Source: Huaxiibacter chinensis
Lineage (GTDB): Bacteria > Pseudomonadota > Gammaproteobacteria > Enterobacterales > Enterobacteriaceae
Reading direction: 5' to 3'
DNA: 64,000 bases
Assembly: GCF_022171985.1 (NCBI RefSeq)
Contig: NZ_JAJVHF010000004.1
Location: 124,001 to 188,000, forward strand
A program made the translations under genes and the position numbers. The notes beneath the pieces were generated by a model. The model ran no database searches. It saw only the letters and a program-made list of their open reading frames with translations, and was not told the DNA's origin. How positions within the stretch are numbered: the first letter of the stretch is position 1; every line of letters starts with the position of its first letter. Shown piece by piece: positions 1-12,086 of the stretch.

Positions 1-351
1 ACCGATGGACCGCATCTCCATCTGGAAATCAGCCATGAACATCAGTTGCTGGACCCCATGACCTTACTTTTTGATCGTCTGGACCCTGAAGCGGGGCGGC
101 GCGAGACCCACGCTGACAGCGTGGCGGCACCCGCTGTTGCACCTGAACCTGTTGATATGACCCCCACGATTGCGGTTGTCGCCGGTGAAGGGGAAACGCT
201 GCAGTTTGGTGTTCGTATTGGGCGTAAAATGGCGATGTATTCGCCCCAGGAGATCGTTGAAACGGATGATGGCAACTGGCAGATCGTGAAAAAGTTCGGC
301 AAATATAAACTTCAAAAAGTGCAAAGCAGTGATGTAAGCGCGAAAAAGTAA
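1..351 (+). CDS. M23-type peptidase, C-terminal part (5' end outside window)
   Basis: The reading frame is open from base 1 and stops at 349-351; the start lies upstream. The first visible residues contain GPHLHLEIS, the H-x-H motif that supplies zinc ligands at the end of LytM/M23 endopeptidase domains, followed by LLDPMTLL, which matches the NP-x-x-L turn that usually closes the domain. After it come a Pro/Ala-rich linker and a basic tail of about 60 residues (GRKMAMYSPQEIV region) that I do not recognise. M23 enzymes normally cut peptidoglycan cross-bridges. In E. coli glmM directly precedes secG, so this gene is an unexpected neighbour. The peptidase call is moderately sure; the specific role is unknown. 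Confidence 0.6.
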   Translation, partial: TDGPHLHLEISHEHQLLDPMTLLFDRLDPEAGRRETHADSVAAPAVAPEPVDMTPTIAVVAGEGETLQFGVRIGRKMAMYSPQEIVETDDGNWQIVKKFGKYKLQKVQSSDVSAKK

Positions 352-399
352 CCATTATCGGCATCAGCGCATTGTTTTAAGGTGGGTTTTCATTTCATT

Positions 400-428
400 T
401 TGCTGATTTTTTCCGCAGTTGATACAAT
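400..428 (+). promoter_or_regulatory. Predicted sigma70 promoter of secG
   Basis: TTGCTG at 400-405 and TACAAT at 423-428 are separated by 17 bases, about 130 bases before the secG start. Seen in sequence; start of transcription inferred. Confidence 0.5.
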
Positions 429-558
429 GCACTGAAAATGCCCTTGCGAAGGTGATTCGCTTTGGTTAGTATTCACACCCGCTTCAGTGGGAAACACAAT
501 TTCCTGCTAATTGGTCGAAGCATTGGTATGCGGCAAATCCGCAAGGAACAGGTTGATT

Positions 559-891
559 ATGTACGAAGCTCTTTTAGTTGTTTTCCTTATTGTAGCCATC
601 GCTCTGGTAGCGCTGATCATGCTGCAGCAAGGTAAAGGCGCTGATATGGGAGCCTCCTTCGGAGCAGGCGCTTCCGGTACGCTGTTTGGTTCAAGTGGTT
701 CTTCGAACTTCATGACCCGCTCAACGGCGATTCTGGCGACCTTGTTCTTCATCATCAGTCTGGCGCTGGGCAATATCAACAGCAACAAGACCAGCAAAGG
801 AAGCGAGTGGGAAAATCTGAGTGCTCCGGCTAAAACTGAGCAGACTCAGCCAGCTGAACCGGCTAAGCCGACCAGCGATATCCCACACTAA
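559..891 (+). CDS. secG: Protein translocase subunit SecG
   Basis: This 110-residue protein is SecG, the small stimulatory subunit of the SecYEG inner-membrane translocon. It starts [14 protein letters not shown], has two hydrophobic segments (about residues 2-22 and 52-72) flanking the conserved [18 protein letters not shown] loop, and ends in a Pro/Glu-rich polar tail as in E. coli. The start at 559 gives exactly the family length and has AAGGAACAGG upstream; a longer frame from 511 has no family support. tRNA-Leu follows within 15 bases, as in E. coli, so the two are probably cotranscribed. Confidence 0.97.
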   Translation: MYEALLVVFLIVAIALVALIMLQQGKGADMGASFGAGASGTLFGSSGSSNFMTRSTAILATLFFIISLALGNINSNKTSKGSEWENLSAPAKTEQTQPAEPAKPTSDIPH

Positions 892-904
892 GAGAAGTAT
901 CTGT

Positions 905-991
905 ACCGAGGTGGTGGAATTGGTAGACACGCTACCTTGAGGTGGTAGTGCCCTAACGGGCTTGTGGGTTCGAGTCCCATCCTCGGTACCA
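905..991 (+). tRNA. leuU: tRNA-Leu (anticodon GAG)
   Basis: This 87-base class II tRNA has a seven-pair acceptor stem (ACCGAGG with CCTCGGT), a GGTGGAATTGGTAGACACG D-arm, anticodon GAG at 939-941, a long variable arm and an encoded CCA end. It corresponds to E. coli leuU by sequence and by position after secG. Confidence 0.96.
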
Positions 992-1000
992 ATATTCCAG

Positions 1001-1030
1001 AAAAAAGACGTCGCAAGACGTCTTTTTTTT
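1001..1030 (+). terminator. Rho-independent terminator of secG-leuU
   Basis: AAGACGTC, loop GCAA, GACGTCTT then a run of eight T. It lies ten bases after the tRNA. Confidence 0.9.
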
Positions 1031-1094
1031 CGTCTGTACTTTTTGTGATGTACAGGCCGGGAGGCACCGTGCTTTATGCCCGACAAAAGCGCAT

Positions 1095-1120
1095 AAAAAA
1101 GGCGTCCATCGGACGCCTTA
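1095..1120 (-). terminator. Terminator of argG
   Basis: Read on the minus strand, AAGGCGTCC-GAT-GGACGCCTT is followed by a T run. It lies about 20 bases beyond the argG stop. Confidence 0.88.
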
Positions 1121-1138
1121 TGCATTTCATCTCAGCGA

Positions 1139-2572
<1,434 letters not shown>

Positions 2573-2696
2573 CATCTTTTGTCGGTGACCGGAAGAGATT
2601 CGTGTCTTTTTTGTAAAAAATTCCTCTGGTTTGCCCTGGAGGATGCAGGGTTGACAGGCGGGGTTAACTATCAATATACTGAACGCCGATTTAACG

Positions 2697-2714
2697 TCCC
2701 GTCCTCGGTACCAA
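2697..2714 (+). repeat. Duplicate of the tRNA-Leu 3' end (tRNA remnant)
   Basis: TCCCGTCCTCGGTACCAA matches 975-992, the 3' end of the leuU gene plus one flanking base, with one mismatch. Similarity continues into the flank (ATCCCAG here, TATTCCAG after leuU). There is no anticodon arm or D-arm upstream, so it is a fragment and not a working tRNA. It lies on the other side of argG in the same orientation as leuU. Confidence 0.75.
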
Positions 2715-2727
2715 ATCCCAGCATTAT

Positions 2728-2756
2728 TTGCATTTTTTACCCAAAACGAGTAAAAT
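2728..2756 (+). promoter_or_regulatory. Predicted promoter of the metY-rimP-nusA-infB operon
   Basis: TTGCAT at 2728-2733 and TAAAAT at 2751-2756 are spaced by 17 bases; the tRNA begins 16 bases downstream. This is the expected place for the main promoter of this operon. Confidence 0.55.
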
Positions 2757-2771
2757 TTGCCACGTTTCAGG

Positions 2772-2848
<77 letters not shown>

Positions 2849-2970
2849 CTTTCCCGTAAAGTTTTTTTTCAAATATACTGTGAAGACATAGAGGCTTCGT
2901 AGCTGGATTTGAAAAAATTCTTTCAGAAAGTGCTCCAGGCCGCAGTTGCGGCTATAGGGTTCAGTTATCT

Positions 2971-2997
2971 AAAGCCCCGATTTATCGGGGTTTTTTG
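2971..2997 (+). terminator. Rho-independent terminator between metY and rimP
   Basis: AGCCCCGA-TTTA-TCGGGG then six T. It lies between the tRNA and rimP, so expression of rimP-nusA-infB depends on read-through. Confidence 0.8.
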
Positions 2998-3055
2998 TTA
3001 TCTGACTACAGAATAACTGGGCTTTATGCCCTTTTTTTACGTCTTGGGGGTGGGC

Positions 3056-3508
3056 TTGTCCACATTAGACCAAAAATTAACAGAGATGATTAAAGCACCA
3101 GTCGAAGCACTGGGCTACGAACTGGTCGGCATCGAATTTATTCGCAGCCGCACATCCACGCTGCGCATCTACATTGATAGTGAAGATGGCATCAATGTTG
3201 ATGATTGTGCTGATGTCAGCCACCAGGTAAGTGCGGTCCTTGATGTTGAAGACCCGATTACGGTTGCCTATAACCTGGAAGTTTCCTCGCCTGGTCTCGA
3301 ACGACCTATGTTCACGGCAGAACACTACACGCGCTATACCGGTGAGGAAGTGGCTCTCGTTCTGCGCATGGCTGTGCAGAACCGCCGTAAATGGCAGGGT
3401 ATTATCAAAGCCGTTGATGGTGAAATGATCACGGTGACAGTCGAAGGCAAAGATGAAGTGTTCGCGCTGAGTAATATCCAGAAGGCGAACCTGGTTCCCC
3501 ACTTTTAA
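3056..3508 (+). CDS. rimP: Ribosome maturation factor RimP
   Basis: RimP (150 residues) is a cytoplasmic factor needed for maturation of the 30S subunit. The [29 protein letters not shown] start, the [19 protein letters not shown] block and the VSSPGLERP motif are those of the family. I chose the TTG at 3056, which gives the family length; a GTG lies two codons upstream and a frame extension to 3026 exists without family support. nusA follows 28 bases later, so the gene sits in the conserved rimP-nusA-infB operon. Confidence 0.95.
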   Translation: MSTLDQKLTEMIKAPVEALGYELVGIEFIRSRTSTLRIYIDSEDGINVDDCADVSHQVSAVLDVEDPITVAYNLEVSSPGLERPMFTAEHYTRYTGEEVALVLRMAVQNRRKWQGIIKAVDGEMITVTVEGKDEVFALSNIQKANLVPHF

Positions 3509-3536
3509 CAGTCTGGATTGAGGTGAAAAGCCCGCG

Positions 3537-5024
3537 ATGAACAAAGAAATTTTGGCTGTTGTTGAAGCCGTCTCCAATGAGAAATCACTGCCGCGCGAGA
3601 AGATTTTCGAAGCGCTGGAAAGTGCCCTGGCTACAGCAACCAAGAAAAAATACGAACAAGAAATTGACGTCCGCGTAGAAATCGATCGTAAGAGCGGTGA
3701 TTTCGATACCTTCCGCCGTTGGGTCATCGTTGAAGAAGTGACTCAGCCAACGAAAGAGATCACTCTGGAAGCGGCGCGTTTCGAAGATGAAAGCTTTAAT
3801 GTCGGCGAATACGTTGAAGACCAGATTGAATCTGTGACCTTCGACCGTATCACCACCCAAACGGCTAAGCAGGTTATCGTACAGAAAGTACGTGAAGCTG
3901 AGCGCGCTATGGTGGTTGATCAGTTCCGTTCGCACGAAGGTGAAATCATCACGGGTGTGGTGAAGAAAGTGAACCGCGACAACATTGCGCTTGATTTGGG
4001 TAACAATGCTGAAGCCGTTATCCTGCGCGAAGATATGTTGCCGCGTGAGAACTTCCGCCCGGGTGACCGTATCCGCGGTGTTCTCTACGCCGTGCGCCCA
4101 GAAGCGCGTGGTGCACAGCTGTTTGTGACCCGTTCTAAACCTGAAATGCTGATCGAACTGTTCCGCATTGAAGTGCCAGAAATTGGTGAAGAAGTTCTCG
4201 AGATTAAAGCTGCGGCCCGCGATCCGGGTTCTCGTGCGAAAATCGCGGTGAAAACCAATGACAAGCGTATCGATCCAGTAGGTGCTTGCGTCGGTATGCG
4301 CGGCGCGCGCGTTCAGGCGGTATCGACTGAACTCGGCGGCGAGCGTATTGATATCGTGCTTTGGGACGATAACCCAGCGCAGTTCGTGATCAATGCCATG
4401 GCGCCAGCGGATGTTGCGTCTATCGTTGTTGACGAAGACAAGCACACCATGGATATCGCCGTGGAAGCCGGTAACCTGGCGCAGGCGATTGGCCGTAACG
4501 GTCAGAACGTTCGCCTGGCCTCACAGCTGAGCGGCTGGGACCTCAACGTGATGACCGTTGACGACCTGCAGGCGAAGCACCAGGCTGAAGCCCATGCAGC
4601 GATCGATACCTTTACGAAATACCTGGATATTGACGAAGATTTCGCCACTGTTCTGGTAGAAGAAGGTTTCTCTACGCTGGAAGAACTGGCCTACGTGCCA
4701 ATGAAAGAACTGCTGGAAATCGACGGCCTGGATGAAGCAACCGTTGAAGCCCTGCGTGAACGCGCTAAAAACGCACTGACCACCCTGGCACTGGCTCAGG
4801 AAGAAAGCCTTGGTGATAACAAGCCAGCTGACGACCTGCTAAATCTGGAAGGTCTTGATCGTGCGATTGCGTTCAAGCTGGCTGCCCGTGGTGTTTGTAC
4901 GCTGGAAGATCTCGCTGAACAAGGCGTTGATGACCTGGCTGATATCGAAGGTTTAACCGACGAGAAAGCCGGCGAACTCATCATGGCCGCACGTAATATT
5001 TGCTGGTTCGGCGACGAAGCGTAA
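3537..5024 (+). CDS. nusA: Transcription termination/antitermination factor NusA
   Basis: NusA binds RNA polymerase and nascent RNA and controls pausing, intrinsic termination and rRNA/lambda antitermination. The 495 residues equal E. coli NusA: N-terminal polymerase-binding domain, S1 domain (about 135-200), two KH domains (about 200-345, with [20 protein letters not shown] and [10 protein letters not shown] loops) and two C-terminal acidic repeats (about 365-495). The start ATG at 3537 is preceded by GAGGTGAAAAG. infB follows after 24 bases. Confidence 0.98.
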   Translation: MNKEILAVVEAVSNEKSLPREKIFEALESALATATKKKYEQEIDVRVEIDRKSGDFDTFRRWVIVEEVTQPTKEITLEAARFEDESFNVGEYVEDQIESVTFDRITTQTAKQVIVQKVREAERAMVVDQFRSHEGEIITGVVKKVNRDNIALDLGNNAEAVILREDMLPRENFRPGDRIRGVLYAVRPEARGAQLFVTRSKPEMLIELFRIEVPEIGEEVLEIKAAARDPGSRAKIAVKTNDKRIDPVGACVGMRGARVQAVSTELGGERIDIVLWDDNPAQFVINAMAPADVASIVVDEDKHTMDIAVEAGNLAQAIGRNGQNVRLASQLSGWDLNVMTVDDLQAKHQAEAHAAIDTFTKYLDIDEDFATVLVEEGFSTLEELAYVPMKELLEIDGLDEATVEALRERAKNALTTLALAQEESLGDNKPADDLLNLEGLDRAIAFKLAARGVCTLEDLAEQGVDDLADIEGLTDEKAGELIMAARNICWFGDEA

Positions 5025-5048
5025 TAAACTGTAGCAGGAAGGAACAGC

Positions 5049-7745
5049 ATGACTGATGTAACTGTAAAATCACTGGCTGCTGAAATTCAGACCCCTGTGG
5101 ACCGCCTGGTACAGCAATTTGCTGATGCAGGGATCCCGAAGTCTGCTGATGACTCAGTGACCGCGCAAGAAAAACAAACCTTGTTAGCGCACCTGAACCG
5201 TGAACACGGTTCTACGCCTGACAAGTTGACGCTGCAGCGCAAAACGCGTAGCACGTTAAACATTCCCGGTACCGGTGGAAAAAGTAAATCGGTACAAATC
5301 GAAGTCCGCAAGACACGCACCTTTGTAAAACGTGATCCGCAAGAGGCTGAACGCCTGGCCGCGGAAGAGCAGGCACAGCGTGAAGCGGAAGAACAAGCTC
5401 AGCGTGAGGCGGAAGCAACCGCTAAACGTGAGGCAGAATTAAAAGCTGAACGTGAGGCCGCAGAAAAAGCGAAACGCGACGCAAGTGAAAAAGCGAAGCG
5501 CGACGCCGCGGAAAAAGACAAAGTGAGCAATCAACAGACAGACGAAATGACCAAAACTGCCCAGACAGAAAAAGCCCGACGCGAAAATGAAGCTGCCGAG
5601 CTGAAGCGTAAAGCGGAAGAAGAAGCACGTCGTAAGCTTGAAGAAGATGCACGTCGTGTAGCGGAAGAAGCCCGTCGTATGGCTGAAGAAAATGCAGGCG
5701 TGTGGGCAGAACAAGAGAAAGCGAAGGGTGACGAAGATAAGAGCGATTATCACGTTACCACTTCTCAGCATGCTCGCCAGGCTGAAGACGAAAACGATCG
5801 CGAAGTAGAAGCGGGTCGTAGCCGTACGCGCACTGCAGCTAAAGCAGCGCGTCCTCAGAAGAAAGGCAACAAGCACGCTGAATCTAAAGCTGACCGTGAA
5901 GAAGCACGTGCAGCAGGTCGTGGTGGTAAAGGCGGCAAGCGTAAAGGTTCAACCCTGCAGCAGGGCTTCCAGAAGCCAGCGCAGGCCGTTAACCGTGACG
6001 TTGTGATCGGCGAAACCATCACCGTTGGCGAACTGGCTAACAAAATGGCTGTTAAAGGCTCTCAGGTCATCAAAGCGATGATGAAGCTGGGTGCGATGGC
6101 AACCATTAACCAGGTTATCGATCAGGAAACCGCGCAGCTGGTTGCTGAAGAGATGGGCCACAAAGTTATCCTGCGTCGTGAAAACGAGCTGGAAGAAGCG
6201 GTAATGAGCGACCGTGATACTGGCGCTGCGGCAGAAGCACGCGCACCGGTTGTGACCATCATGGGTCACGTTGACCACGGTAAAACCTCACTCCTCGACT
6301 ACATTCGTTCTACGAAAGTGGCCTCCGGCGAAGCGGGTGGTATTACCCAGCATATCGGTGCTTACCACGTAGAAACCGAAAACGGCATGATCACCTTCCT
6401 GGATACCCCGGGCCACGCCGCGTTTACCTCTATGCGTGCTCGTGGTGCGCAGGCAACGGATATCGTTGTTCTGGTTGTCGCGGCGGACGATGGCGTGATG
6501 CCGCAGACGATTGAAGCAATCCAGCACGCGAAAGCGGCGCAGGTGCCAGTCGTTGTTGCGGTGAACAAAATCGATAAGCCTGAAGCGGACATGGATCGCG
6601 TTAAAAACGAACTGTCCCAGTACGGTGTGATGCCAGAAGAGTGGGGCGGTGAGTCTCAGTTCATCCCTGTGTCTGCGAAAGCGGGTACCGGTATTGATGA
6701 CCTGCTGAACGCTATCCTGCTGCAGGCTGAAGTTCTGGAACTGAAAGCGGTTCGCAACGGTATGGCAAGCGGCGCAGTGATCGAATCCTTCCTGGATAAA
6801 GGTCGTGGCCCGGTTGCTACGGTGCTGGTCCGTGAAGGTACGCTGAACAAAGGCGACATCGTTCTGTGTGGCTTTGAATATGGCCGTGTTCGTGCGATGC
6901 GTAACGAACTGGGTCAGGAAGTTCTGGAAGCCGGTCCATCCATTCCAGTGGAAATCCTCGGTCTGTCAGGTGTGCCTGCTGCCGGTGATGAAGTGACCGT
7001 TGTGCGTGACGAGAAGAAAGCGCGTGAAGTTGCACTGTACCGTCAGGGCAAATTCCGTGAAGTTAAACTGGCTCGTCAGCAGAAATCCAAACTTGAAAAC
7101 ATGTTCGCGAACATGACCGACGGCGAAGTTCACGAAGTGAACGTCGTACTGAAAGCGGACGTTCAGGGTTCTGTTGAAGCGATTTCCGATTCCTTACTGA
7201 AACTGTCTACCGACGAAGTGAAAGTGAAGATCATCGGTTCTGGCGTAGGTGGTATCACCGAAACCGACGCAACCCTGGCTGCGGCTTCCAACGCCATTCT
7301 GGTTGGCTTTAACGTTCGTGCGGATGCCTCTGCACGTAAAGTTATTGATGCAGAAAGCCTGGATCTGCGTTACTACTCCGTCATCTACCATCTGATCGAC
7401 GAAGTGAAAGCAGCGATGAGCGGCATGCTGTCTCCAGAACTGAAACAGCAGATCATTGGTCTGGCTGAAGTGCGTGACGTGTTCAAATCACCGAAATTCG
7501 GTGCGATCGCGGGCTGTATGGTCACTGAAGGCACGATTAAGCGTCATAACCCAATCCGCGTACTGCGTGACAACGTGGTTATCTATGAAGGCGAGCTGGA
7601 ATCCCTGCGCCGCTTCAAAGATGACGTTAACGAAGTCCGTAACGGCATGGAATGTGGTATCGGTGTTAAGAACTACAACGACGTTCGCGTTGGCGATATG
7701 ATCGAAGTATTCGAGATCATCGAAATCCAGCGTTCAATCGCTTAA
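5049..7745 (+). CDS. infB: Translation initiation factor IF-2
   Basis: IF-2 is the GTPase that brings fMet-tRNA to the 30S subunit and promotes subunit joining. The 898-residue protein has an N-terminal domain, a long charged Ala/Glu/Lys/Arg helix (about 100-225), then G-domain motifs GHVDHGKT (406-413), DTPGH (452-456) and NKID (506-509) and the C-terminal fMet-tRNA-binding domains. It is a few residues longer than the E. coli protein (890), the difference lying in the low-complexity linker. In-frame GTG (codon 159) and ATG (codon 167) sit where E. coli makes the shorter isoforms. Confidence 0.98.
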   Translation: MTDVTVKSLAAEIQTPVDRLVQQFADAGIPKSADDSVTAQEKQTLLAHLNREHGSTPDKLTLQRKTRSTLNIPGTGGKSKSVQIEVRKTRTFVKRDPQEAERLAAEEQAQREAEEQAQREAEATAKREAELKAEREAAEKAKRDASEKAKRDAAEKDKVSNQQTDEMTKTAQTEKARRENEAAELKRKAEEEARRKLEEDARRVAEEARRMAEENAGVWAEQEKAKGDEDKSDYHVTTSQHARQAEDENDREVEAGRSRTRTAAKAARPQKKGNKHAESKADREEARAAGRGGKGGKRKGSTLQQGFQKPAQAVNRDVVIGETITVGELANKMAVKGSQVIKAMMKLGAMATINQVIDQETAQLVAEEMGHKVILRRENELEEAVMSDRDTGAAAEARAPVVTIMGHVDHGKTSLLDYIRSTKVASGEAGGITQHIGAYHVETENGMITFLDTPGHAAFTSMRARGAQATDIVVLVVAADDGVMPQTIEAIQHAKAAQVPVVVAVNKIDKPEADMDRVKNELSQYGVMPEEWGGESQFIPVSAKAGTGIDDLLNAILLQAEVLELKAVRNGMASGAVIESFLDKGRGPVATVLVREGTLNKGDIVLCGFEYGRVRAMRNELGQEVLEAGPSIPVEILGLSGVPAAGDEVTVVRDEKKAREVALYRQGKFREVKLARQQKSKLENMFANMTDGEVHEVNVVLKADVQGSVEAISDSLLKLSTDEVKVKIIGSGVGGITETDATLAAASNAILVGFNVRADASARKVIDAESLDLRYYSVIYHLIDEVKAAMSGMLSPELKQQIIGLAEVRDVFKSPKFGAIAGCMVTEGTIKRHNPIRVLRDNVVIYEGELESLRRFKDDVNEVRNGMECGIGVKNYNDVRVGDMIEVFEIIEIQRSIA

Positions 7746-7757
7746 TCTTCGATGTAG

Positions 7758-7783
7758 GCCGGGTTAGCAAAGCGCCACCCGGC
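7758..7783. repeat. REP-like palindrome
   Basis: GCCGGG (7758-7763) pairs with CCCGGC (7778-7783) around a short loop; typical enterobacterial REP layout between infB and rbfA. Confidence 0.6.
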
Positions 7784-7793
7784 AATTATTCTT

Positions 7794-7818
7794 AAAGGGG
7801 CTTATTGCCCCTTTTTTG
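7794..7818 (+). terminator. Hairpin with T run between infB and rbfA
   Basis: AAAGGGGC-TTATT-GCCCCTTTTTT. Probably a partial terminator inside the operon. Confidence 0.75.
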
Positions 7819-7833
7819 TCTGGAGAATTTATT

Positions 7834-8238
7834 ATGGCGAAAGAATTTGGTCGCCCACAGCGCGTAGGGCAGGAGATGCAGAAAGAAATCGCTCTCATTC
7901 TGCAGCGCGAAATCAAAGACCCGCGTTTGGGTATGATGACGACCGTATCGGGCGTTGAAATGTCGCGTGACCTGGCGTATGCCAAAGTGTTCGTGACGTT
8001 CCTGAACGACCAGGACGAAGCGGCGGTTAAAAACGGTATCAAAGCGTTGCAGGAAGCGTCTGGTTTCATCCGCTCTCTGCTCGGTAAAGCGATGCGTCTG
8101 CGTATCGTGCCAGAGCTGACCTTCTTCTACGATAACTCGCTGGTTGAAGGGATGCGCATGTCCAATCTGGTGACCAGCGTGGTGAAACATGACGATGAAC
8201 GTCGTGTGAACCCGGCGGATGACAGCAAGGAGGACTGA
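7834..8238 (+). CDS. rbfA: 30S ribosome-binding factor RbfA
   Basis: RbfA is a small KH-fold protein that binds the 30S subunit, assists 16S rRNA 5'-end maturation and is needed for growth in the cold. The 134-residue protein has the family pattern [43 protein letters not shown] and the ELTFFYDNS block. The ATG at 7834 follows GGAG at 7822-7825. Its stop overlaps the truB start (TGATG), implying translational coupling. Confidence 0.97.
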   Translation: MAKEFGRPQRVGQEMQKEIALILQREIKDPRLGMMTTVSGVEMSRDLAYAKVFVTFLNDQDEAAVKNGIKALQEASGFIRSLLGKAMRLRIVPELTFFYDNSLVEGMRMSNLVTSVVKHDDERRVNPADDSKED

Positions 8239-9182
8239 TGAGTCGTCCTCGTCGTCGCGGTCGCGACGTGCACGGTGTGCTGTTGCTGGACAAACCTCAG
8301 GGGGCCTCCAGCAACGACGTGCTGCAAAAGGTAAAGCGTCTCTACAACGCTAACCGCGCCGGGCACACGGGCGCGCTGGATCCGCTGGCAACCGGCATGC
8401 TGCCTGTTTGCCTCGGTGAAGCCACCAAGTTTTCGCAGTACTTGCTCGACTCTGATAAACGCTATCGCGTGATCGCAAAACTGGGCCAACGCACGGACAC
8501 CTCCGATGCGGATGGTCAGATTGTCGAAGAACGCCCGGTGAATTTCAGCAGCGAACAGCTGGATGCCGCCCTGGAAAGCTTCCGGGGCGATATCGAACAA
8601 ATTCCTTCGATGTACTCCGCGCTGAAGTATCAGGGGAAAAAGCTTTACGAATATGCGCGCCAGGGCATTGACGTCCCGCGTGAAGCTCGCCCGATTACCG
8701 TGTATGAATTGCTGTTTATTCGTCACGAAGGGGATGAGCTTGAGCTGGAAGTGCACTGCTCGAAAGGCACCTATATTCGGACCATCATCGACGATCTGGG
8801 TGAAAAACTCGGCTGCGGTGCGCATGTGATTTACCTGCGTCGCCTGGCCGTGAGTAAGTATCCCGTTGAGCGTATGGTCACGCTTGACCATCTCCGTGGG
8901 CTGGTTGAGCAGGCAGAAGAGCAGGGCGTTGATCCGGCTGACCTGTTAGACCCGCTCCTGATGCCGATGGACAGCCCGGCCTCGGATTTCCCGGTGGTCA
9001 ACTTACCGCTGACCTCCTCCGTTTACTTTAAAAACGGCAACCCCGTGCGCACGAATAATGCGCCGCATACGGGGCTGGTGCGCGTGACGGAAGGCGAAGA
9101 AAACAAATTCATCGGTATGGGTGAAATGGACGATGAAGGCCGCGTTGCCCCACGTCGTCTGGTGGTAGAATATCCGTTATAA
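8238..9182 (+). CDS. truB: tRNA pseudouridine-55 synthase TruB
   Basis: TruB makes pseudouridine at position 55 of the T-loop in elongator tRNAs. At 314 residues it equals the E. coli protein. The catalytic aspartate is D48 in [15 protein letters not shown], and the [21 protein letters not shown] block and C-terminal PUA-like domain (about 250-314) are present. It starts inside the rbfA stop (ATG at 8238) after AAGGAGG, and leads into rpsO. Confidence 0.97.
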   Translation: MSRPRRRGRDVHGVLLLDKPQGASSNDVLQKVKRLYNANRAGHTGALDPLATGMLPVCLGEATKFSQYLLDSDKRYRVIAKLGQRTDTSDADGQIVEERPVNFSSEQLDAALESFRGDIEQIPSMYSALKYQGKKLYEYARQGIDVPREARPITVYELLFIRHEGDELELEVHCSKGTYIRTIIDDLGEKLGCGAHVIYLRRLAVSKYPVERMVTLDHLRGLVEQAEEQGVDPADLLDPLLMPMDSPASDFPVVNLPLTSSVYFKNGNPVRTNNAPHTGLVRVTEGEENKFIGMGEMDDEGRVAPRRLVVEYPL

Positions 9183-9249
9183 GAATTTTACGTGCCTTGC
9201 GATAAGCAGGGGAGACGGGTAGAATATCGCCGCTTAACGCCAGGTAAAT

Positions 9250-9602
<353 letters not shown>

Positions 9603-9618
9603 GTCTTGCGAGTTTCAG

Positions 9619-9645
9619 AAAAAGGGGCCTGATGGCCCCTTTTTT
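9619..9645. terminator. Terminator after rpsO (probably bidirectional)
   Basis: AAAAAGGGGCC-TGAT-GGCCCCTTTTTT has an A run on the left and a T run on the right, so it can end transcripts from either side. Confidence 0.88.
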
Positions 9646-9800
9646 CAACCAGACGGCAGCAATTCACTGGAAACTATTGTATTGTTGCTATAAATGATCT
9701 TCATTGCAGAGGTTCGCGCGGCTAATGAGAGGCTTCACCCATGGGGGTGTCGGTTGTCATTAGTCGCGAGGATGCGAAGAAGGTCCGGTTAAATCGACAG
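9646..9800 (-). ncRNA. Possible SraG/PsrO-like antisense sRNA (approximate ends)
   Basis: In E. coli an sRNA (SraG) is transcribed from the rpsO-pnp spacer on the strand opposite to pnp and ends at the rpsO terminator. The spacer here has the same layout and a bidirectional terminator. This rests on position and known biology; I did not identify its promoter and the ends are approximate. Confidence 0.3.
9713..9778 (+). promoter_or_regulatory. pnp leader RNase III hairpin
   Basis: TTCGC (9713) pairs with GCGAA (9774), and GCTAATGA with TCATTAG inside it, giving a long stem topped by a CACCC/GGGTG hairpin. In E. coli this leader stem is cut by RNase III and the duplex is then degraded by PNPase itself, giving autoregulation. 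Confidence 0.75.
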
Positions 9801-9844
9801 CACACCGTGGGTGTGCTGTCATTCATTTAAGAAAGGACAGAATT

Positions 9845-11977
9845 TTGCTGAATCCGATCGTTCGTAAATTCCAGTATGGTCAGCATACCGTCACCCTGGA
9901 AACCGGCATGATGGCGCGTCAGGCGACCGCTGCCGTAATGGTAAGCATGGATGACACCGCCGTATTCGTGACCGTTGTTGGCCAGAAGAAAGCTAAACCA
10001 GGTCAGGACTTCTTCCCGCTGACCGTCAACTACCAGGAGCGTACTTACGCTGCCGGTAAAATCCCGGGTGGCTTCTTCCGTCGTGAAGGCCGTCCAAGCG
10101 AAGGCGAAACCCTGATTGCGCGTCTGATTGACCGCCCGGTTCGTCCGCTGTTCCCGGAAGGCTTCGTCAACGAAGTTCAGGTTATCGCGACCGTTGTTTC
10201 CGTTAACCCACAGGTTAACCCGGACATCGTGGCAATGATCGGCGCATCTGCTGCGCTGTCTCTGTCTGGTATTCCGTTCAACGGTCCTATCGGTTCTGCT
10301 CGTGTTGGCTACATTAACGACCAGTACGTTCTGAACCCAACGCAGGATGAGCTCAAAGAGAGCAAGCTGGACCTGGTTGTTGCCGGTACCGAAGCCGCCG
10401 TTCTGATGGTTGAATCCGAAGCAGAACTGCTGAGCGAAGACCAGATGCTGGGCGCTGTGGTCTTTGGCCATGAGCAGCAGCAGGTTGTTATCCAGAACAT
10501 CAAAGATCTGGTTAACGAAGCGGGTAAACCACGCTGGGACTGGCAGCCTGAAGCCGTAAACGAAGCGCTGAACGCGCGCGTTGCTGCCCTGGCTGAAGCA
10601 CGTCTGAGCGATGCTTACCGCATCACCGACAAGCAAGAACGTTACGCACAGATTGACGCAATCAAATCTGAAACCATCGCAACGCTGGTAGCAGAAGACG
10701 AGTCTCTGGACGCGAACGAACTGAGCGAAATCCTGCACGCTATCGAGAAAAATGCTGTTCGTAGCCGCGTTCTGGCAGGCGAGCCGCGTATCGATGGCCG
10801 TGAAAAAGACATGATCCGTGGTCTGGATGTGCGTACTGGCGTTCTGCCACGTACTCACGGCTCTGCACTGTTCACCCGTGGCGAAACGCAGGCGCTGGTT
10901 ACCGCGACCCTGGGTACCGCACGTGATGCGCAGAACATTGACGAACTGATGGGCGATCGCACCGACAGCTTCCTGTTCCACTATAACTTCCCTCCGTACT
11001 CCGTAGGTGAAACCGGTATGGTTGGCTCGCCTAAGCGTCGTGAAATTGGTCACGGTCGTCTGGCGAAGCGTGGCGTACTGGCAGTGATGCCGGAAGCAGA
11101 CAAATTCCCGTACACCGTTCGTGTGGTGTCTGAAATCACCGAATCCAACGGTTCTTCTTCAATGGCTTCCGTGTGTGGCGCATCTCTGGCGCTGATGGAT
11201 GCAGGCGTGCCGATCAAAGCCGCCGTTGCGGGTATCGCAATGGGTCTGGTGAAAGAAGGCGACAACTATGTTGTACTGTCTGACATTCTGGGCGACGAAG
11301 ATCACCTGGGCGATATGGACTTCAAAGTAGCGGGTTCCCGCGAAGGTATCTCTGCGCTGCAGATGGATATCAAAATTGAAGGTATCACCAAAGAGATCAT
11401 GCAGGTTGCGCTGAACCAGGCTAAAGGTGCACGTCTGCACATCCTGGGCGTGATGGAACAGGCGATTAACGCGCCACGTGGCGACATTTCTCAGTTCGCT
11501 CCACGTATCCACACCATTAAGATCAGCCCGGACAAAATCAAAGACGTTATCGGTAAAGGCGGTTCTGTTATCCGTGCTCTGACCGAAGAAACCGGCACAA
11601 CCATCGAAATCGAAGATGACGGTACTGTGAAGATCGCAGCGACCGACGGCGAAAAAGCGAAATTCGCGATTCGTCGTATCGAAGAGATCACCGCAGAAAT
11701 CGAAGTAGGCCGTATCTACAGCGGTAAAGTGACCCGTATCGTTGACTTTGGCGCATTCGTTGCCATCGGTGGCGGTAAAGAAGGTCTGGTTCACATCTCT
11801 CAGATCGCTGACAAGCGCGTTGAGAAAGTGACCGATTACCTGCAGATGGGTCAGGAAGTTCCGGTTAAAGTTCTGGAAGTTGACCGCCAGGGCCGCATCC
11901 GTCTGAGCATTAAAGAAGCCACCGAGCAGTCTCCTGCCGCAGCGCCAGAAGCGCCAGCTGCAGAACAAGGCGAGTAA
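9845..11977 (+). CDS. pnp: Polynucleotide phosphorylase
   Basis: PNPase degrades RNA 3' to 5' using phosphate and is part of the RNA degradosome. The 710-residue protein has two RNase PH-like domains (about 12-145 and 325-460), a KH domain with [17 protein letters not shown] (about 553-612) and an S1 domain with [15 protein letters not shown] (about 622-690). It starts at TTG 9845, as in E. coli; the AAGGACAG ribosome-binding site lies just upstream. It is preceded by the RNase III leader hairpin and ends with a Pro/Ala-rich tail. Confidence 0.97.
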   Translation: MLNPIVRKFQYGQHTVTLETGMMARQATAAVMVSMDDTAVFVTVVGQKKAKPGQDFFPLTVNYQERTYAAGKIPGGFFRREGRPSEGETLIARLIDRPVRPLFPEGFVNEVQVIATVVSVNPQVNPDIVAMIGASAALSLSGIPFNGPIGSARVGYINDQYVLNPTQDELKESKLDLVVAGTEAAVLMVESEAELLSEDQMLGAVVFGHEQQQVVIQNIKDLVNEAGKPRWDWQPEAVNEALNARVAALAEARLSDAYRITDKQERYAQIDAIKSETIATLVAEDESLDANELSEILHAIEKNAVRSRVLAGEPRIDGREKDMIRGLDVRTGVLPRTHGSALFTRGETQALVTATLGTARDAQNIDELMGDRTDSFLFHYNFPPYSVGETGMVGSPKRREIGHGRLAKRGVLAVMPEADKFPYTVRVVSEITESNGSSSMASVCGASLALMDAGVPIKAAVAGIAMGLVKEGDNYVVLSDILGDEDHLGDMDFKVAGSREGISALQMDIKIEGITKEIMQVALNQAKGARLHILGVMEQAINAPRGDISQFAPRIHTIKISPDKIKDVIGKGGSVIRALTEETGTTIEIEDDGTVKIAATDGEKAKFAIRRIEEITAEIEVGRIYSGKVTRIVDFGAFVAIGGGKEGLVHISQIADKRVEKVTDYLQMGQEVPVKVLEVDRQGRIRLSIKEATEQSPAAAPEAPAAEQGE

Positions 11978-11988
11978 GGTAGCGATTT

Positions 11989-12014
11989 GCCCTCCGCGTT
12001 AGCGGGGGGCTTAT
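11989..12014 (+). terminator. Weak hairpin after pnp
   Basis: CCCTCCGCG-TTA-GCGGGGGG followed by CTTATTAT. No clean T run, so it may act as a 3' stabiliser with only partial termination. Confidence 0.4.
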
Positions 12015-12086
12015 TATCAGGCAGGACGCCTTGTTAAGCCGCCGGGGGACAGGACGTCATCCAACAGTTGTCTTCGGGAGTAGGAA

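Noticed and set aside
721-1125. Minus-strand frame of 134 residues over leuU
   Set aside because: The DGTRTHKPVRALPPQGSVSTNSTT stretch is the well-known false ORF from the antisense of tRNA-Leu.
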